Assembly: GCA_963702495.1 (NCBI GenBank)
Contig: CAVPDA010000010.1
Span: 248,001-312,000, forward strand
Reading direction: 5' to 3'
DNA length: 64,000 nucleotides
DNA from: CAVPDA01 sp963702495
Lineage (GTDB): Bacteria; Pseudomonadota; Gammaproteobacteria; Burkholderiales; Rhodocyclaceae
Below, in pieces: positions 1 through 10,527 of the stretch (position 1 is the stretch's first letter; every line of letters starts with the position of its first letter). The notes beneath the pieces were generated by a model. That model did not search any database and was not told the DNA's origin. It saw only the letters and a list, made by a program, of their open reading frames with translations. The translations under genes were made by a program, and so were the position numbers.

Positions 1-676
1 GACGGTATCCCGGATAGCGCCGCGCCAGCAGCGGAACAACTTCGTGCCGCAGGAAATTGCGCGCGAACCCGGTATCGGCATTGCTCGCGTCCTCCACCCA
101 CGACAGCGCGCGGTCCCGCGCATAGGCCTCGATCTCGCCGCGCGTCACACCCAGCAGCGGGCGCAGCAGTCGCGGGCGGTGAGCGCCGCCGCACGTTTCG
201 AAGCCGCGCACTTCGGGCATGCCGGCGGCGCCGTGAGGCCCCGCTCCGCGCAGAAGATTGGCCAGCAGGGTTTCGACCTGGTCGTCCTGCTGATGCGCGA
301 GCACGATCCAGTCCGTGTCGAGCGCGGAAAACACACGGTAGCGCGCGTCCCGCGCCGCCGCTTCCAATCCCCTGCCGCTGTCCCGCGCCACCGTTACGGC
401 TGTCACCTGCAGCGGAATGTCCCGTCGCGCGCACAGCGCGCCGCAAAACACGGCCCATTGCTGCGAGAGCGGACTGATGCCATGATCGACATGCACCGCC
501 CGCAGCATGAAATCAAAGCGGCCCTGCAACCGGCACAGCACGTCGAGCAGCACCACGGAATCGATGCCGCCCGAGAGTGCGGCAGTGAGATCTTGTCCGG
601 GAGACAGGTGGCGAGCGAGGACGGCGGCTGCCGCGTCCGCGAAGTCAACGGACCGGCTGTTCCTTGAACCGCCCAT
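1..676 (-). CDS. tilS: tRNA(Ile)-lysidine synthase TilS (3' part outside window)
   Basis: TilS ligates lysine to C34 of the CAU anticodon of tRNA-Ile, turning it into an AUA-decoding tRNA; it acts in the cytoplasm and uses ATP. About 225 codons are visible and the reading frame runs off the left edge without a stop. The N-terminal PP-loop is clear (SGGIDSVVLLD, about residue 33), followed by HVDHGIS and the HQQDDQVETLLANLLRGAG stretch typical of the family. I start it at the ATG at 674-676, which overlaps the end of accA by 32 bp; no other in-frame ATG lies nearer the PP-loop. The accA-tilS order is common in proteobacteria. The longer overlapping frame at 403-1443 is a shadow. Confidence 0.9.
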   Translation of the reverse strand, partial: MGGSRNSRSVDFADAAAAVLARHLSPGQDLTAALSGGIDSVVLLDVLCRLQGRFDFMLRAVHVDHGISPLSQQWAVFCGALCARRDIPLQVTAVTVARDSGRGLEAAARDARYRVFSALDTDWIVLAHQQDDQVETLLANLLRGAGPHGAAGMPEVRGFETCGGAHRPRLLRPLLGVTRGEIEAYARDRALSWVEDASNADTGFARNFLRHEVVPLLARRYPGYR

Positions 677-1613
677 AGCTCATCAGCCGCTCGAAGCGCT
701 TCTCCACCAGTTGCGCGGGCGAGAGATCGGCCAATTGACGCAGCGCATCCTGCAGCGCCTTCTTCAGTGCCTGCGCCGTGGCACGATGGTCGCGATGGGC
801 ACCGCCGGTAGGCTCGCTGACAATGCGGTCGATGAGCCCGAGCGCCTTGAGGCGCGTCGCGGTTATGCCCATGGTCTCGGCCGCGTCGGCGGCGTTCTCC
901 GCGCTTTTCCACAGGATCGAGGCGCAACCCTCGGGCGAGATCACGGCATAGGTCGAATACTGCAGCATCATGACAATGTCGCCGACCGCGATGGCCAGGG
1001 CGCCCCCCGATCCACCCTCTCCGATCACGGTGCAGATGATGGGCACCCTCAGCTCCGTCATGACGAACAGGTTGCGGCCGATCGCTTCCGACTGGCCGCG
1101 CTCCTCCGCATCGATGCCGGGGTATGCTCCCGGCGTGTTGACGAAGGTGAACACGGGCAGGCCGAACTTTTCCGCCAGTCGCATCAGCCGCAGCGCCTTG
1201 CGATAACCCTCCGGACGCGGCATGCCGAAATTGCGCAGGATCTTCTCCTTGGTGTCGCGCCCCTTCTGATGGCCGATCACCATGCACGCCTGCCCATTGA
1301 AGCGGGCGAGGCCGCCCGCGATCGCACGGTCGTCGGCAAAGCCCCGGTCGCCGTGCAACTCCTCGAACTCGGTGAAGATGTGCTCGATGTAGTCGAGCGT
1401 GTAGGGGCGCTGCGGGTGGCGCGCCACCTGGGAGATCTGCCACGGCGAGAGTTTGCCGTAGATGTCCTTGGTGAGTGTCTGGCTCTTTACGGCAAGGCGG
1501 CCGATTTCCTCGGAAATGTCGACTGCCGAATCGTCCTGGACGAAGCGCAGTTCTTCGATCTTCCCTTCAAGCTCGGCGATCGGTTGTTCGAAGTCCAGGA
1601 AAGTGGTCTTCAT
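645..1613 (-). CDS. accA: acetyl-CoA carboxylase carboxyltransferase subunit alpha
   Basis: AccA forms the alpha2beta2 carboxyltransferase with AccD, moving the carboxyl group from carboxybiotin to acetyl-CoA to make malonyl-CoA, the first committed step of fatty acid synthesis. The 322-residue product has the usual length and the family start (MKTTFLDFEQPIAELEGKIEELR). It also has the central HGDRGFADDRAIAGGLARF and GEGGSGGALAI motifs that form the carboxybiotin/CoA site. It lies between kup and tilS on the same strand and overlaps tilS. No strong Shine-Dalgarno precedes the ATG. Identification rests on motif recognition along the full length. Confidence 0.97.
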   Translation of the reverse strand: MKTTFLDFEQPIAELEGKIEELRFVQDDSAVDISEEIGRLAVKSQTLTKDIYGKLSPWQISQVARHPQRPYTLDYIEHIFTEFEELHGDRGFADDRAIAGGLARFNGQACMVIGHQKGRDTKEKILRNFGMPRPEGYRKALRLMRLAEKFGLPVFTFVNTPGAYPGIDAEERGQSEAIGRNLFVMTELRVPIICTVIGEGGSGGALAIAVGDIVMMLQYSTYAVISPEGCASILWKSAENAADAAETMGITATRLKALGLIDRIVSEPTGGAHRDHRATAQALKKALQDALRQLADLSPAQLVEKRFERLMSYGRFKEQPVR

Positions 1614-1721
1614 GGCAATCTAGCAAGGTATCGAATGGGCGATTTTACTCGAATCGACCCGGATGGCCTGCCCCCTTGCGCATTCCGCCACCCCGCCAAC
1701 GCCGGGAACCTCTGCGGAAGG

Positions 1722-3617
1722 CTAGATGGAAATCCGCGCACCCAACTCGATCACGCGATCCGCCGGCAGGTTGAGATACTCCACGGCGCTCGGCGCATTG
1801 CGCTGCATCCAGCGGAACAACTCCCGGCGCCAGGTGAACAGGCCGCGCTTGCGTGCCGGGGTGATGGTCGATTTCCCGAGGAAGAAGGTGGTGTCGGCCA
1901 ACTCGAAGCGCAGCCCGTGCCGCTCTAGCAGGTGCAAGGCGTGCATCATGTCCGGATCCTCCATGAAGCCGTAATGCAGGACGACCCGGTAGATCCGCTG
2001 CGGTTCCAGTACCTCGACTTCGGTACGTTCCTTGTCGGCGATCCGCGGCACGTCTTCATTCGCCAGCGCGAGCAGCACCACTCGTTCGTGCAGCACTTTG
2101 TTGTGCTTGAGATTGTGCAGCAGCGTGGTCGGCACGCTGGTCGCATCCGCGGAGAGGTAGATCGCGGTCCCCGGCACCCTCGCCACGTCCCCGAGATGCT
2201 CGAAGAATCCTTCGATGCGAACCCGCATGCGCATCTCGTCCGCTGCGATGATCTCCGTCGCCCGTTTCCATGTCGAAAGAACGGTGAAGATCGCCAGCCC
2301 GCACAGCAGGGGAAACCAGCCGCCGTCGGCGATCTTCGTCGTATTGGAAGCGAGGAACAGCAGTTCCGCCCCGCCGACGATCAGCAGCCCGACGATGGCC
2401 AGCGGCCGCGCGCGGCGCAGCAGCGAGTAGGCCACCACCCCCACCAGCGCCGAGGACAAGAGCATGGTTCCCGAAACCGCGATGCCGTAGGCCGCGGCCA
2501 GAGCGGAGGACGAACCGAAGCCGAGCACCAGCATCACGACGACCACCAGCATCACCCAGTTGATCTGGGGAATGTAGATCTGGCCACGTTCCGATTCCGA
2601 CGTGTGCCGGGTCGGGATATGCGGCAGATAGCCGAGACGCGACGCCTGTTGCGTGATGGAAAAAGCTCCGCTGATCGTGGCCTGGGACGCGATGACCGTC
2701 GCGGCGGTCGCCAGACCGACCAAAGGCAGCAGAAGATAATCGGGTGCCAGGAGGAAGAAGGGATTCTTCGCGGCGGCCGCATCCCGCAGCACCAGCGCGC
2801 CCTGCCCGAGATAGTTCAGCATCAGCGCCGGGAAGACCAGCCCGACCCAGCCGATGCGGATCGGGCCGCTGCCGAAGTGCCCCATGTCGGCGTAAAGCGC
2901 CTCGGCACCGGTCAGGGTCAGGAACACTGCGCCTAGAGCCAGGAATGCCGCACCCGGCGACTCGACGGCAAAGCTCAGGGCATGACGCGGATCCACAGCG
3001 CCCAGGACGCTCGGCGTCTCTGCAATGCTCGCGATTCCCAGCGCTGCGATCACCAGGAACCACAGGACGGTAACCGCTCCGAAGTACTTGCCGAGGCCGC
3101 CAGTGCCATGCTTCTGCATCTTGAAGAGCCAGACGATGATGGCCACCGCGATCGGCAGCACCCAGGATTCGAATGCCGGCGTGGCGACCGAAAGACCCTC
3201 GACCGCAGAGAGCACCGAGATGGCCGGCGTGATCACGGCGTCGCCATAGAAGAGCGATGCCGCGAATACCGCAATCATCGCCACCAGCCAGTGCAGCCTG
3301 CGATTGGCGCGCGTCAGGCGGCTGGCATAGGCCAGCAGCGCCAGCACGCCGCCTTCACCCCGATTGTCGAAGCGCAGGACGAAGAAGACGTACTTGAGCG
3401 ACACGATGAGTGTCACCGACCAGAAGATGAGGGAGAGCACACCGAAGACATGGGACTGCGTCAACGCCAGCGCGCGGGTGCCGCCGAACGCCTCCTTGAA
3501 GGCATAGAGCGGACTGGTGCCGATATCGCCGAACACCACACCGATCGCACCGATCGTCAGCGCCGCGAGCCGCTTGCGCTGCTGCGGCGCCACTCGTGCA
3601 TGCATCGTCGTATTCAA
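1722..3617 (-). CDS. kup: Kup family low-affinity potassium transporter
   Basis: Kup imports K+ together with H+ across the inner membrane. The protein has the family signature near the N terminus (GAIGVVFGDIGTSPLYAFKE), about twelve hydrophobic segments over the first 430 residues and a cytoplasmic C-terminal domain of about 190 residues, giving the expected total of about 630. I prefer the TTG at 3615-3617 because GGAGG lies six bases upstream; an ATG four codons later (3605) is the alternative, with a poorly placed Shine-Dalgarno. It is separated from accA by about 100 bp and from the rrn terminator upstream by about 150 bp. Confidence 0.93.
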   Translation of the reverse strand: MNTTMHARVAPQQRKRLAALTIGAIGVVFGDIGTSPLYAFKEAFGGTRALALTQSHVFGVLSLIFWSVTLIVSLKYVFFVLRFDNRGEGGVLALLAYASRLTRANRRLHWLVAMIAVFAASLFYGDAVITPAISVLSAVEGLSVATPAFESWVLPIAVAIIVWLFKMQKHGTGGLGKYFGAVTVLWFLVIAALGIASIAETPSVLGAVDPRHALSFAVESPGAAFLALGAVFLTLTGAEALYADMGHFGSGPIRIGWVGLVFPALMLNYLGQGALVLRDAAAAKNPFFLLAPDYLLLPLVGLATAATVIASQATISGAFSITQQASRLGYLPHIPTRHTSESERGQIYIPQINWVMLVVVVMLVLGFGSSSALAAAYGIAVSGTMLLSSALVGVVAYSLLRRARPLAIVGLLIVGGAELLFLASNTTKIADGGWFPLLCGLAIFTVLSTWKRATEIIAADEMRMRVRIEGFFEHLGDVARVPGTAIYLSADATSVPTTLLHNLKHNKVLHERVVLLALANEDVPRIADKERTEVEVLEPQRIYRVVLHYGFMEDPDMMHALHLLERHGLRFELADTTFFLGKSTITPARKRGLFTWRRELFRWMQRNAPSAVEYLNLPADRVIELGARISI

Positions 3618-3766
3618 CTCGGTCCTCCGCCGTGGTCCGGGCAACGCGCGCAGCCTCTGCCGGTGAGTCGCCCGATTCTACGCTGCAAGCGCATGGCTTT
3701 TGCATTGGCGCCGTCCGGGGCGATACAGATGAGGAAGGTGGCTGTGTGTGATTTCCTTCCCAGAAG

Positions 3767-3798
3767 CACCAAAGCCCGCTGGTTAGCGGGCTTTGGTG
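3767..3798 (-). terminator. rrn operon terminator hairpin
   Basis: A perfect 14-bp stem (CACCAAAGCCCGCT / AGCGGGCTTTGGTG) with a GGTT loop lies 13 bp downstream of the 5S gene. It is positioned to end rrn transcription. The run of T after the stem is weak on the minus strand (CTTCTGG), so termination efficiency is inferred from position and stem strength. Confidence 0.75.
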
Positions 3799-3811
3799 TT
3801 GGGCGAGGGGA

Positions 3812-3925
3812 GTCTGACGATGACCTACTTTCTCACACGAGCTGTGCAATATCATCGGCGCGGCTGCGTTTCACGGTCCTGTTCGGGATGGGAAGGGGTG
3901 GTTCCACAGCGCTATGGTCGTCAGA
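3812..3925 (-). rRNA. rrf: 5S ribosomal RNA
   Basis: About 114 nt, read on the minus strand as CTGACGACCATAGCGCTGTGG near the 5' end, followed by the conserved CCCATCCCGAACAGG and a GTAGGTCATCGTCAG 3' end that pairs with the 5' end. It is the last gene of the rrn operon, about 115 bp after the 23S gene. Ends are accurate to a few bases. Confidence 0.95.
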
Positions 3926-4374
3926 CGTAAGGGTGGGGACAGGCGGTGAGCGCGACGCGCGGGTCGGCGCTTTTCCTGTCGCGGTGTCGGAAGAAGTAAT
4001 GGGTTGGGATTGGTGCACAAGGCGGGGCACAAGGTTATAGGATCAAGCCGCACGGGCAATTAGTACGCGTTAGCTTAACGGGTTACCCCGCTTCCACACC
4101 GCGCCTATCAACGTCCTGGTCTTGGACGACCCTTCAGGGAGATCGAGTCTCCGGGAAGTCTCATCTTGAGGCGAGTTTCCCGCTTAGATGCTTTCAGCGG
4201 TTATCTCTTCCGTGCTTAGCTACCCGGCGATACGACTGGCGTCATAACCGGTACACCAGAGGCACGTCCACTCCGGTCCTCTCGTACTAGGAGCAGGTCC
4301 CCTCAAACTTCCAGCGCCCACGGCAGATAGGGACCAAACTGTCTCACGACGTTTTAAACCCAGCTCACGTACCA

Positions 4375-4407
<33 letters not shown>

Positions 4408-4412
4408 GGCTA

Positions 4413-4455
<43 letters not shown>

Positions 4456-4672
4456 CCCGTCGATATGAACTCTTGGGAGGAATCAGCCTGTTATCCCCAG
4501 CGTACCTTTTGTCCGTTGAGCGATGGCCTTTCCATACAGAACCACCGGATCACTATGTCCTGCTTTCGCACCTGCTCGACTTGTCAGTCTCGCAGTCAAG
4601 CACGCTTGTGCCATTGCACGATCACTACGATGTCCGACCGTAGCTAGCGTACCTTCGAACTCCTCCGTTACA

Positions 4673-4704
<32 letters not shown>

Positions 4705-4963
4705 TACCATGCACGGTCCCCGATCCAGATCATGGACCTAGGTTAGAACCGCAACGACACCAGGGTGGTATTTCAACGTTGGCTCCACCGAGTCTAGCGA
4801 CCCGGCTTCACAGCCTCCCACCTATCCTACACAAGTCCCGTCACAGTCCAATGCAAAGCTACAGTAAAGGTGCATGGGGTCTTTCCGTCTTGCCGCGGGG
4901 AGATTGCATCTTCACAAACATTTCAACTTCGCTGAGTCTCAGGAGGAGACAGTGTGGCCATCG

Positions 4964-5057
<94 letters not shown>

Positions 5058-5081
5058 CAAGAGCTTGCACCCCATCACTTA

Positions 5082-5116
<35 letters not shown>

Positions 5117-5549
5117 GTCCGCTCATCGCGTTTGCAGAGTGCTGTGTTTTTATTAAACAGTCGCAGCCACCGATTCTCTGCGGCCCCCTCGGGCTCCGGC
5201 TGTACGCCTTCACCCTAGCGGGGCACACCTTATCCCGAAGTTACGGTGTCAATTTGCCGAGTTCCTTCTCCTGAGTTCTCTCAAGCGCCTTAGAATTTTC
5301 ATCCTGCCCACCTGTGTCGGTTTGCGGTACGGTCAATCTCAGACTGAAGCTTAGAGGCTTTTCCTGGAAGCAGGGTATCAGCTACTTCAGGCTCAATGAG
5401 CCCTCGTCATCACGCCTCGGCTAAGACCCCCGGATTTGCCTAAGGGCCACGCCTACACGCTTAAACCGGGACGTCCAACACCCGGCCAGCCTAACCTTCT
5501 CCGTCCCCCCATCGCATCTGAGATCGGTACAGGAATATTGACCTGTTTC

Positions 5550-5582
<33 letters not shown>

Positions 5583-5745
5583 GCCGACTCACCCTGCGCC
5601 GATGAACGTTGCGCAGGAAACCTTGGGCTTTCGGCGAGCGGGCCTTTCACCCGCTTTATCGCTACTCATGTCAGCATTCGCACTTCCGATACCTCCAGCA
5701 TCCCTTACGAGACACCTTCGCAGGCCTACGGAACGCTCTCCTACC

Positions 5746-5780
5746 GTCTAGAGACTAGAAACTAGAAACTGGAAACTGGA
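5746..5780. repeat. five-copy heptad array, left arm of IVS
   Basis: Five consecutive 7-mers: gtctaga, gactaga, aactaga, aactgga, aactgga. It is the inverted partner of the array at 6159-6193. Confidence 0.9.
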
Positions 5781-6149
5781 TCAAACCGTTTGCTGTTTTT
5801 CGCCATAGCGCCTCAGAACGCCTCGCAGCATGCGGCCCACTTCCTGGTAGCGCGATTCCAGCTGTTGCTGGAACGCAGCATCCAGGTAGCCCAGATCGCG
5901 TGCGAACTCGAGCCACACCCGAGTCTCGTCGCACGATCCAATGGCCATGCGGATGTAACGCTGTACATCCGCCGGACTTTCCTGCTTGCCCATGCCTTCC
6001 GCAATGTTGGCGGCAATGGACTTGCTCGAAGCCCGCAACTGCTGGGCCAGACCATACTGCTCGATTTTGGGAAATCCGAGCGAGGCTCTATGCGCCTCGA
6101 TGGCCAGCCCGTAGGCTTTCTGATACACCTCTAGTCGATGATATGGCAT
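5781..6149 (-). CDS. four-helix-bundle protein (S23/IVP family) encoded inside 23S rRNA
   Basis: A 122-residue protein of the four-helix-bundle family (S23 ribosomal protein/IVP, related in fold to Avd of diversity-generating retroelements). The family start is clear (MPYHRLEVYQKAYGLAIEAHR), followed by the conserved LRASSKSIAANIAEGMGK and the helix ending in ARDLGYL. It is basic and helical throughout. It lies wholly within the helix-45 intervening sequence, on the same strand as the rRNA, between the two heptad arrays. Its stop codon adjoins the left array. Ribosome binding is weak (GAG about ten bases before the ATG). The family has no settled molecular function; RNA/DNA binding is inferred in the literature from the charged surface. 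Confidence 0.92.
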   Translation of the reverse strand: MPYHRLEVYQKAYGLAIEAHRASLGFPKIEQYGLAQQLRASSKSIAANIAEGMGKQESPADVQRYIRMAIGSCDETRVWLEFARDLGYLDAAFQQQLESRYQEVGRMLRGVLRRYGEKQQTV

Positions 6150-6158
6150 CGGTTTTAC

Positions 6159-6193
6159 TCTAGTTTCAAGTCTCTAGTTTCTAGCCTCTAGAC
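6159..6193. repeat. five-copy heptad array, right arm of IVS
   Basis: Five consecutive 7-mers: tctagtt, tcaagtc, tctagtt, tctagcc, tctagac. It is the inverted partner of 5746-5780 and ends exactly at the resumption of conserved 23S sequence. Confidence 0.9.
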
Positions 6194-6247
6194 CCGCAGC
6201 TTCGGTTACGTGCTTAGCCCCGTTACATCTTCCGCGCAGGACGACTC

Positions 6248-6311
<64 letters not shown>

Positions 6312-6349
6312 AAGCCTTCCCACTTCGTTTGCCACTTAGCACGTCATTT

Positions 6350-6382
<33 letters not shown>

Positions 6383-6705
6383 CTCGACAACGGACGTTAG
6401 CACCCGCTGTCTGTCTCCCACGCTCGCACTTGCCGGTATTCGGAGTTTGCAATGGTTTGGTAAGTCGCAATGACCCCCTAGCCATAACAGTGCTCTACCC
6501 CCGGCAGTGATACGTGAGGCACTACCTAAATAGTTTTCGGAGAGAACCAGCTATTTCCGGATTTGTTTAGCCTTTCACCCCTACCCACAGCTCATCCCCT
6601 AGTTTTTCAACACTAGTGGGTTCGGACCTCCAGCTGGTGTTACCCAACCTTCATCCTGGCCATGAGTAGATCATCCGGTTTCGGGTCTACGCCCAGCAAC
6701 TAAAT

Positions 6706-6736
<31 letters not shown>

Positions 6737-6803
6737 TCCCTATGCGGTTAAGCTTGCTACTGAACGTAAGTCGCTGACCCATTATACAAAAGGTACGCAG
6801 TCA

Positions 6804-6967
6804 CCCCTGCACGATGGACTCTCGACGAGTCCATCGTGCAGGTGCGCCACACTGCGCTGCGCGCAGTGCGTCACCCTAACGAACTCATCAAGGATCTATT
6901 TCTTTCTTAATTCTTTTGAGTCGCGCTTCGCGCTCCTCGAAAGAACCGAAAGCCCATTGTGCAGGGG
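6804..6967 (-). other. expanded helix 25 of 23S rRNA (probable second IVS)
   Basis: Where E. coli has a short hairpin between CAGTGGGAGC and TGACTG, this gene has about 165 nt. The outer flanks pair (CCCCTGCAC with GTGCAGGGG). Inside are a perfect 16-bp hairpin at 6806-6842 (CCTGCACGATGGACTC arms, five-base loop), an 8-bp hairpin at 6850-6868 and a GC-rich hairpin near 6921-6932. No ORF is present. Helix 25 is the second classical IVS position, so RNase III excision is plausible. Confidence 0.75.
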
Positions 6968-7655
6968 CTCCCACTGTTTGTATGCATGCGGTTTCAGGAT
7001 CTATTTCACTCCCCTCCCGGGGTTCTTTTCGCCTTTCCCTCACGGTACTGGTTCACTATCGGTCGATCACGAGTATTTAGCCTTGGAGGATGGTCCCCCC
7101 ATGTTCAGACAGGGTTTCACGTGCCCCGCCCTACTTCTCTCACGCCCAGTTCCACACACTTGCTTTCGCATACGGGGCTATCACCCACTGCGGCCGCCCT
7201 TTCCAGAGCATTCTGCTAGAAAGCGTGCTAAATCGTGAAGGCTCATCCCATTTCGCTCGCCACTACTCTGGGAATCTCGGTTGATTTCTGTTCCTCTGGC
7301 TACTTAGATGTTTCAGTTCACCAGGTTCGCTTCCTCGGCCCTATGGATTCAGACCGGGATGACCCTTGCGGGCCGGGTTTCCCCATTCGGATATCTGCGG
7401 ATCAAAGCTCGTTTGCCAGCTCCCCGCAGCTTTTCGCAGGCTGCCACGTCCTTCTTCGCCTGTGATCGCCAAGGCATCCACCACATGCACTTATTCGCTT
7501 GATCCTATAACCTTGCGCCCTGCTCGACGCAGTGCTCGCAGTTACAGCTTTACCCAGCGCTTGTGCAACCCCCACCGCCACTTCGGCAGCAGGAGTCTAT
7601 GCAATCACAACCCATGCATCGACTCTCATCAAGCCGATGCACTTTACTTCTTCCG

Positions 7656-7669
7656 AATTGTTAAAGAAC
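7656..7669 (-). promoter_or_regulatory. boxA-like antitermination site in the 16S-23S spacer
   Basis: The minus strand reads GTTCTTTAACAATT between tRNA-Ala and 23S, a close match to the boxA sequence used by NusB/NusE antitermination complexes in rrn operons. Confidence 0.7.
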
Positions 7670-7731
7670 AAACAGCCGTCTGAAACCAGACACGGGAGGC
7701 CACACTGTCCATGCCGCCGCGAGGCGGCGCA

Positions 7732-7766
7732 CTTCCAGTCTAGCCTCTCGTTTCCAGTCTCTCGAA
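7732..7766. repeat. five-copy heptad array abutting tRNA-Ala 3' end
   Basis: Five 7-mers (cttccag, tctagcc, tctcgtt, tccagtc, tctcgaa) fill 7732-7766 and end one base before the CCA complement of tRNA-Ala. The unit matches the TCTAGnn heptads that bound the 23S intervening sequence about 1.5 kb away, although it is more degenerate. Confidence 0.65.
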
Positions 7767-7842
7767 TGGTGGAGGTGAACGGGATCGAACCGATGACCTC
7801 CTGCTTGCAAAGCAGGCGCTCTCCCAACTGAGCTACACCCCC
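7767..7842 (-). tRNA. alaT: tRNA-Ala (anticodon TGC)
   Basis: A 76-nt tRNA with encoded CCA. The acceptor stem GGGGGTG pairs with CACCTCC and includes the G3:U70 pair that marks tRNA-Ala. The anticodon loop is CTTTGCAAAG, with TGC. It lies in the 16S-23S spacer after tRNA-Ile. Confidence 0.96.
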
Positions 7843-7855
7843 CCCGATAAGCACT

Positions 7856-7932
7856 TGGTGGGTCTGGATGGGTTCGAACCATCGACCCCCGCCTTATCAA
7901 GACGGTGCTCTAACCAGCTGAGCTACAGACCC
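7856..7932 (-). tRNA. ileT: tRNA-Ile (anticodon GAT)
   Basis: A 77-nt tRNA with encoded CCA. The acceptor arm is GGGTCTG / CAGACCC, the anticodon loop is CTTGATAAG and the T-loop is GGTTCGAACCC. It is the first of the two spacer tRNAs of the rrn operon, transcribed right after 16S. Confidence 0.96.
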
Positions 7933-7998
7933 CCTTCACCTGGTGACACTGCACTGCAACAACCGATAGGTTGTGGATACTCGCTTTCGGCCTGTCTC

Positions 7999-9541
<1,543 letters not shown>

Positions 9542-9834
9542 AATCCTTCTAAACTCAAAACGGTTCTCCCCGCTCCAGCCCCCGCCTCACGACAAAGACC
9601 AGAACTTCGTTACTTCCGTATGAGCACTCATTTCTTGCTCCAGCAGGAGATCAGCCCTCGCGAGCCGCCAAGCCCAAGCCTCTCAGCCCAAACCCAGCAC
9701 CAACCCGGCCCCGATTCGACCCAGTCAGCTATACCCCCACCTCAGCCTCCAACAAGTACCCACACCTATCGGCTGTTTGAATTTTTAAAGAGCTCCCGAC
9801 CAGCGGCCGGTTCTGCGCAATGCAGAGAGGCGAG
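9542..9834 (-). promoter_or_regulatory. rrn leader with boxA
   Basis: The leader of about 290 bp between promoter and 16S contains no ORF. A boxA-like GCTCTTTAAAAAT is read on the minus strand at 9781-9793, preceded by GGTCGGGA. This is the expected layout for an antiterminated rRNA leader. Confidence 0.65.
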
Positions 9835-9863
9835 ATTATAGGGACGTTCAATCCCGATGTAAA
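9835..9863 (-). promoter_or_regulatory. sigma70-type rrn promoter
   Basis: On the minus strand TTTACA (9858-9863) is followed after exactly 17 bases by a perfect TATAAT (9835-9840). The GC-containing discriminator CTCGCC after the -10 fits stringent control of rRNA promoters. Confidence 0.85.
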
Positions 9864-10077
9864 CACTCACGCACTGTCGCCAACGCATCGTCCGTTCCGA
9901 TGGGGGGCATGAGACCCCTTTGGTGCGCCGAGACCTCGCGAACGCAGAAGGCGGCACCGGGGATGGTTGGACCCCGGCCACGGCGGCCGCGGGCACTTTC
10001 TCAGAGTATTTCCCCAAACCGCCGGGGGCATAGAATCCTCGCGTCCTCCGGCTATCTCATGTGTGTGCCCGACCGCA

Positions 10078-10518
10078 ATGCTGCTCTTCCTCGACTTCGA
10101 CGGCGTGCTGCATCCGGTGCTCGGACCCCGGGAGATGCACGTCTGCCGCCTGTCAGTGCTGGAATCCGTGCTGCGGCAGGCGCCGCAAGTGCGCATCGTG
10201 ATCTCCTCGACATGGCGTCTGTTCTTCGGAATGTCGGAGCTTCGCGCAGTCGTCTCGGCCGACATCGCGGCGCGCATCGTTGGCGCGACCCCGCCACCGG
10301 ACGACGAGCCGCGTCATGCCGAAATCATGCGCTATCTCAAACAGCACGCCACCCATGCCACGGAGTGGGTCGCAGTTGACGGATACCGCACGCTGCTGGA
10401 GAGCAATGTCACCAACAGCCTGACCCACTACTTCGACCCCACCAGCGGCCTGTTCTCTGTGCGGGTCGAGAATCTGGTCAAGGACGACGGCGAGCTGGCC
10501 AGCCTTATCCAGGGGTAG
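10078..10518 (+). CDS. HAD-like protein of the Swiss-Army-Knife RNA repair type
   Basis: A 146-residue protein starting MLLFLDFDGVLHPV, the DxDG motif I of the haloacid dehalogenase fold. ISSTWR at about residue 43 is the motif II/III region characteristic of the HAD domain named after Swiss Army Knife RNA repair proteins. Stand-alone versions of this domain are common hypothetical proteins, so phosphatase activity on a nucleic acid end is only a family-based suggestion. I start it at the ATG directly before the motif; longer upstream starts add a non-conserved Pro/Arg stretch. It ends nine bases before the broken gene at 10528, which suggests a former operon. Confidence 0.72.
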   Translation: MLLFLDFDGVLHPVLGPREMHVCRLSVLESVLRQAPQVRIVISSTWRLFFGMSELRAVVSADIAARIVGATPPPDDEPRHAEIMRYLKQHATHATEWVAVDGYRTLLESNVTNSLTHYFDPTSGLFSVRVENLVKDDGELASLIQG

Positions 10519-10527
10519 GTAGCCAAC

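Larger units (their letters stand above)
5746..6193 (-). mobile_element. 23S rRNA helix-45 intervening sequence (IVS)
   Basis: The insertion interrupts the rRNA between the helix-45 flanks GAAGCTGCGG and GGTAGGAGAGCG. It is bounded by two 35-bp arrays of five heptads each, in inverted orientation: GTCTAGA GACTAGA at 5746 onward (array 5746-5780), and TCTAGCC TCTAGAC ending at 6193 (array 6159-6193). The arrays pair imperfectly and would fold into a long stem bringing the rRNA flanks together. Between them lies one ORF on the rRNA strand. Helix 45 is one of the two classical IVS sites in 23S rRNA, and S23-type ORFs are a known IVS cargo. Confidence 0.92.
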
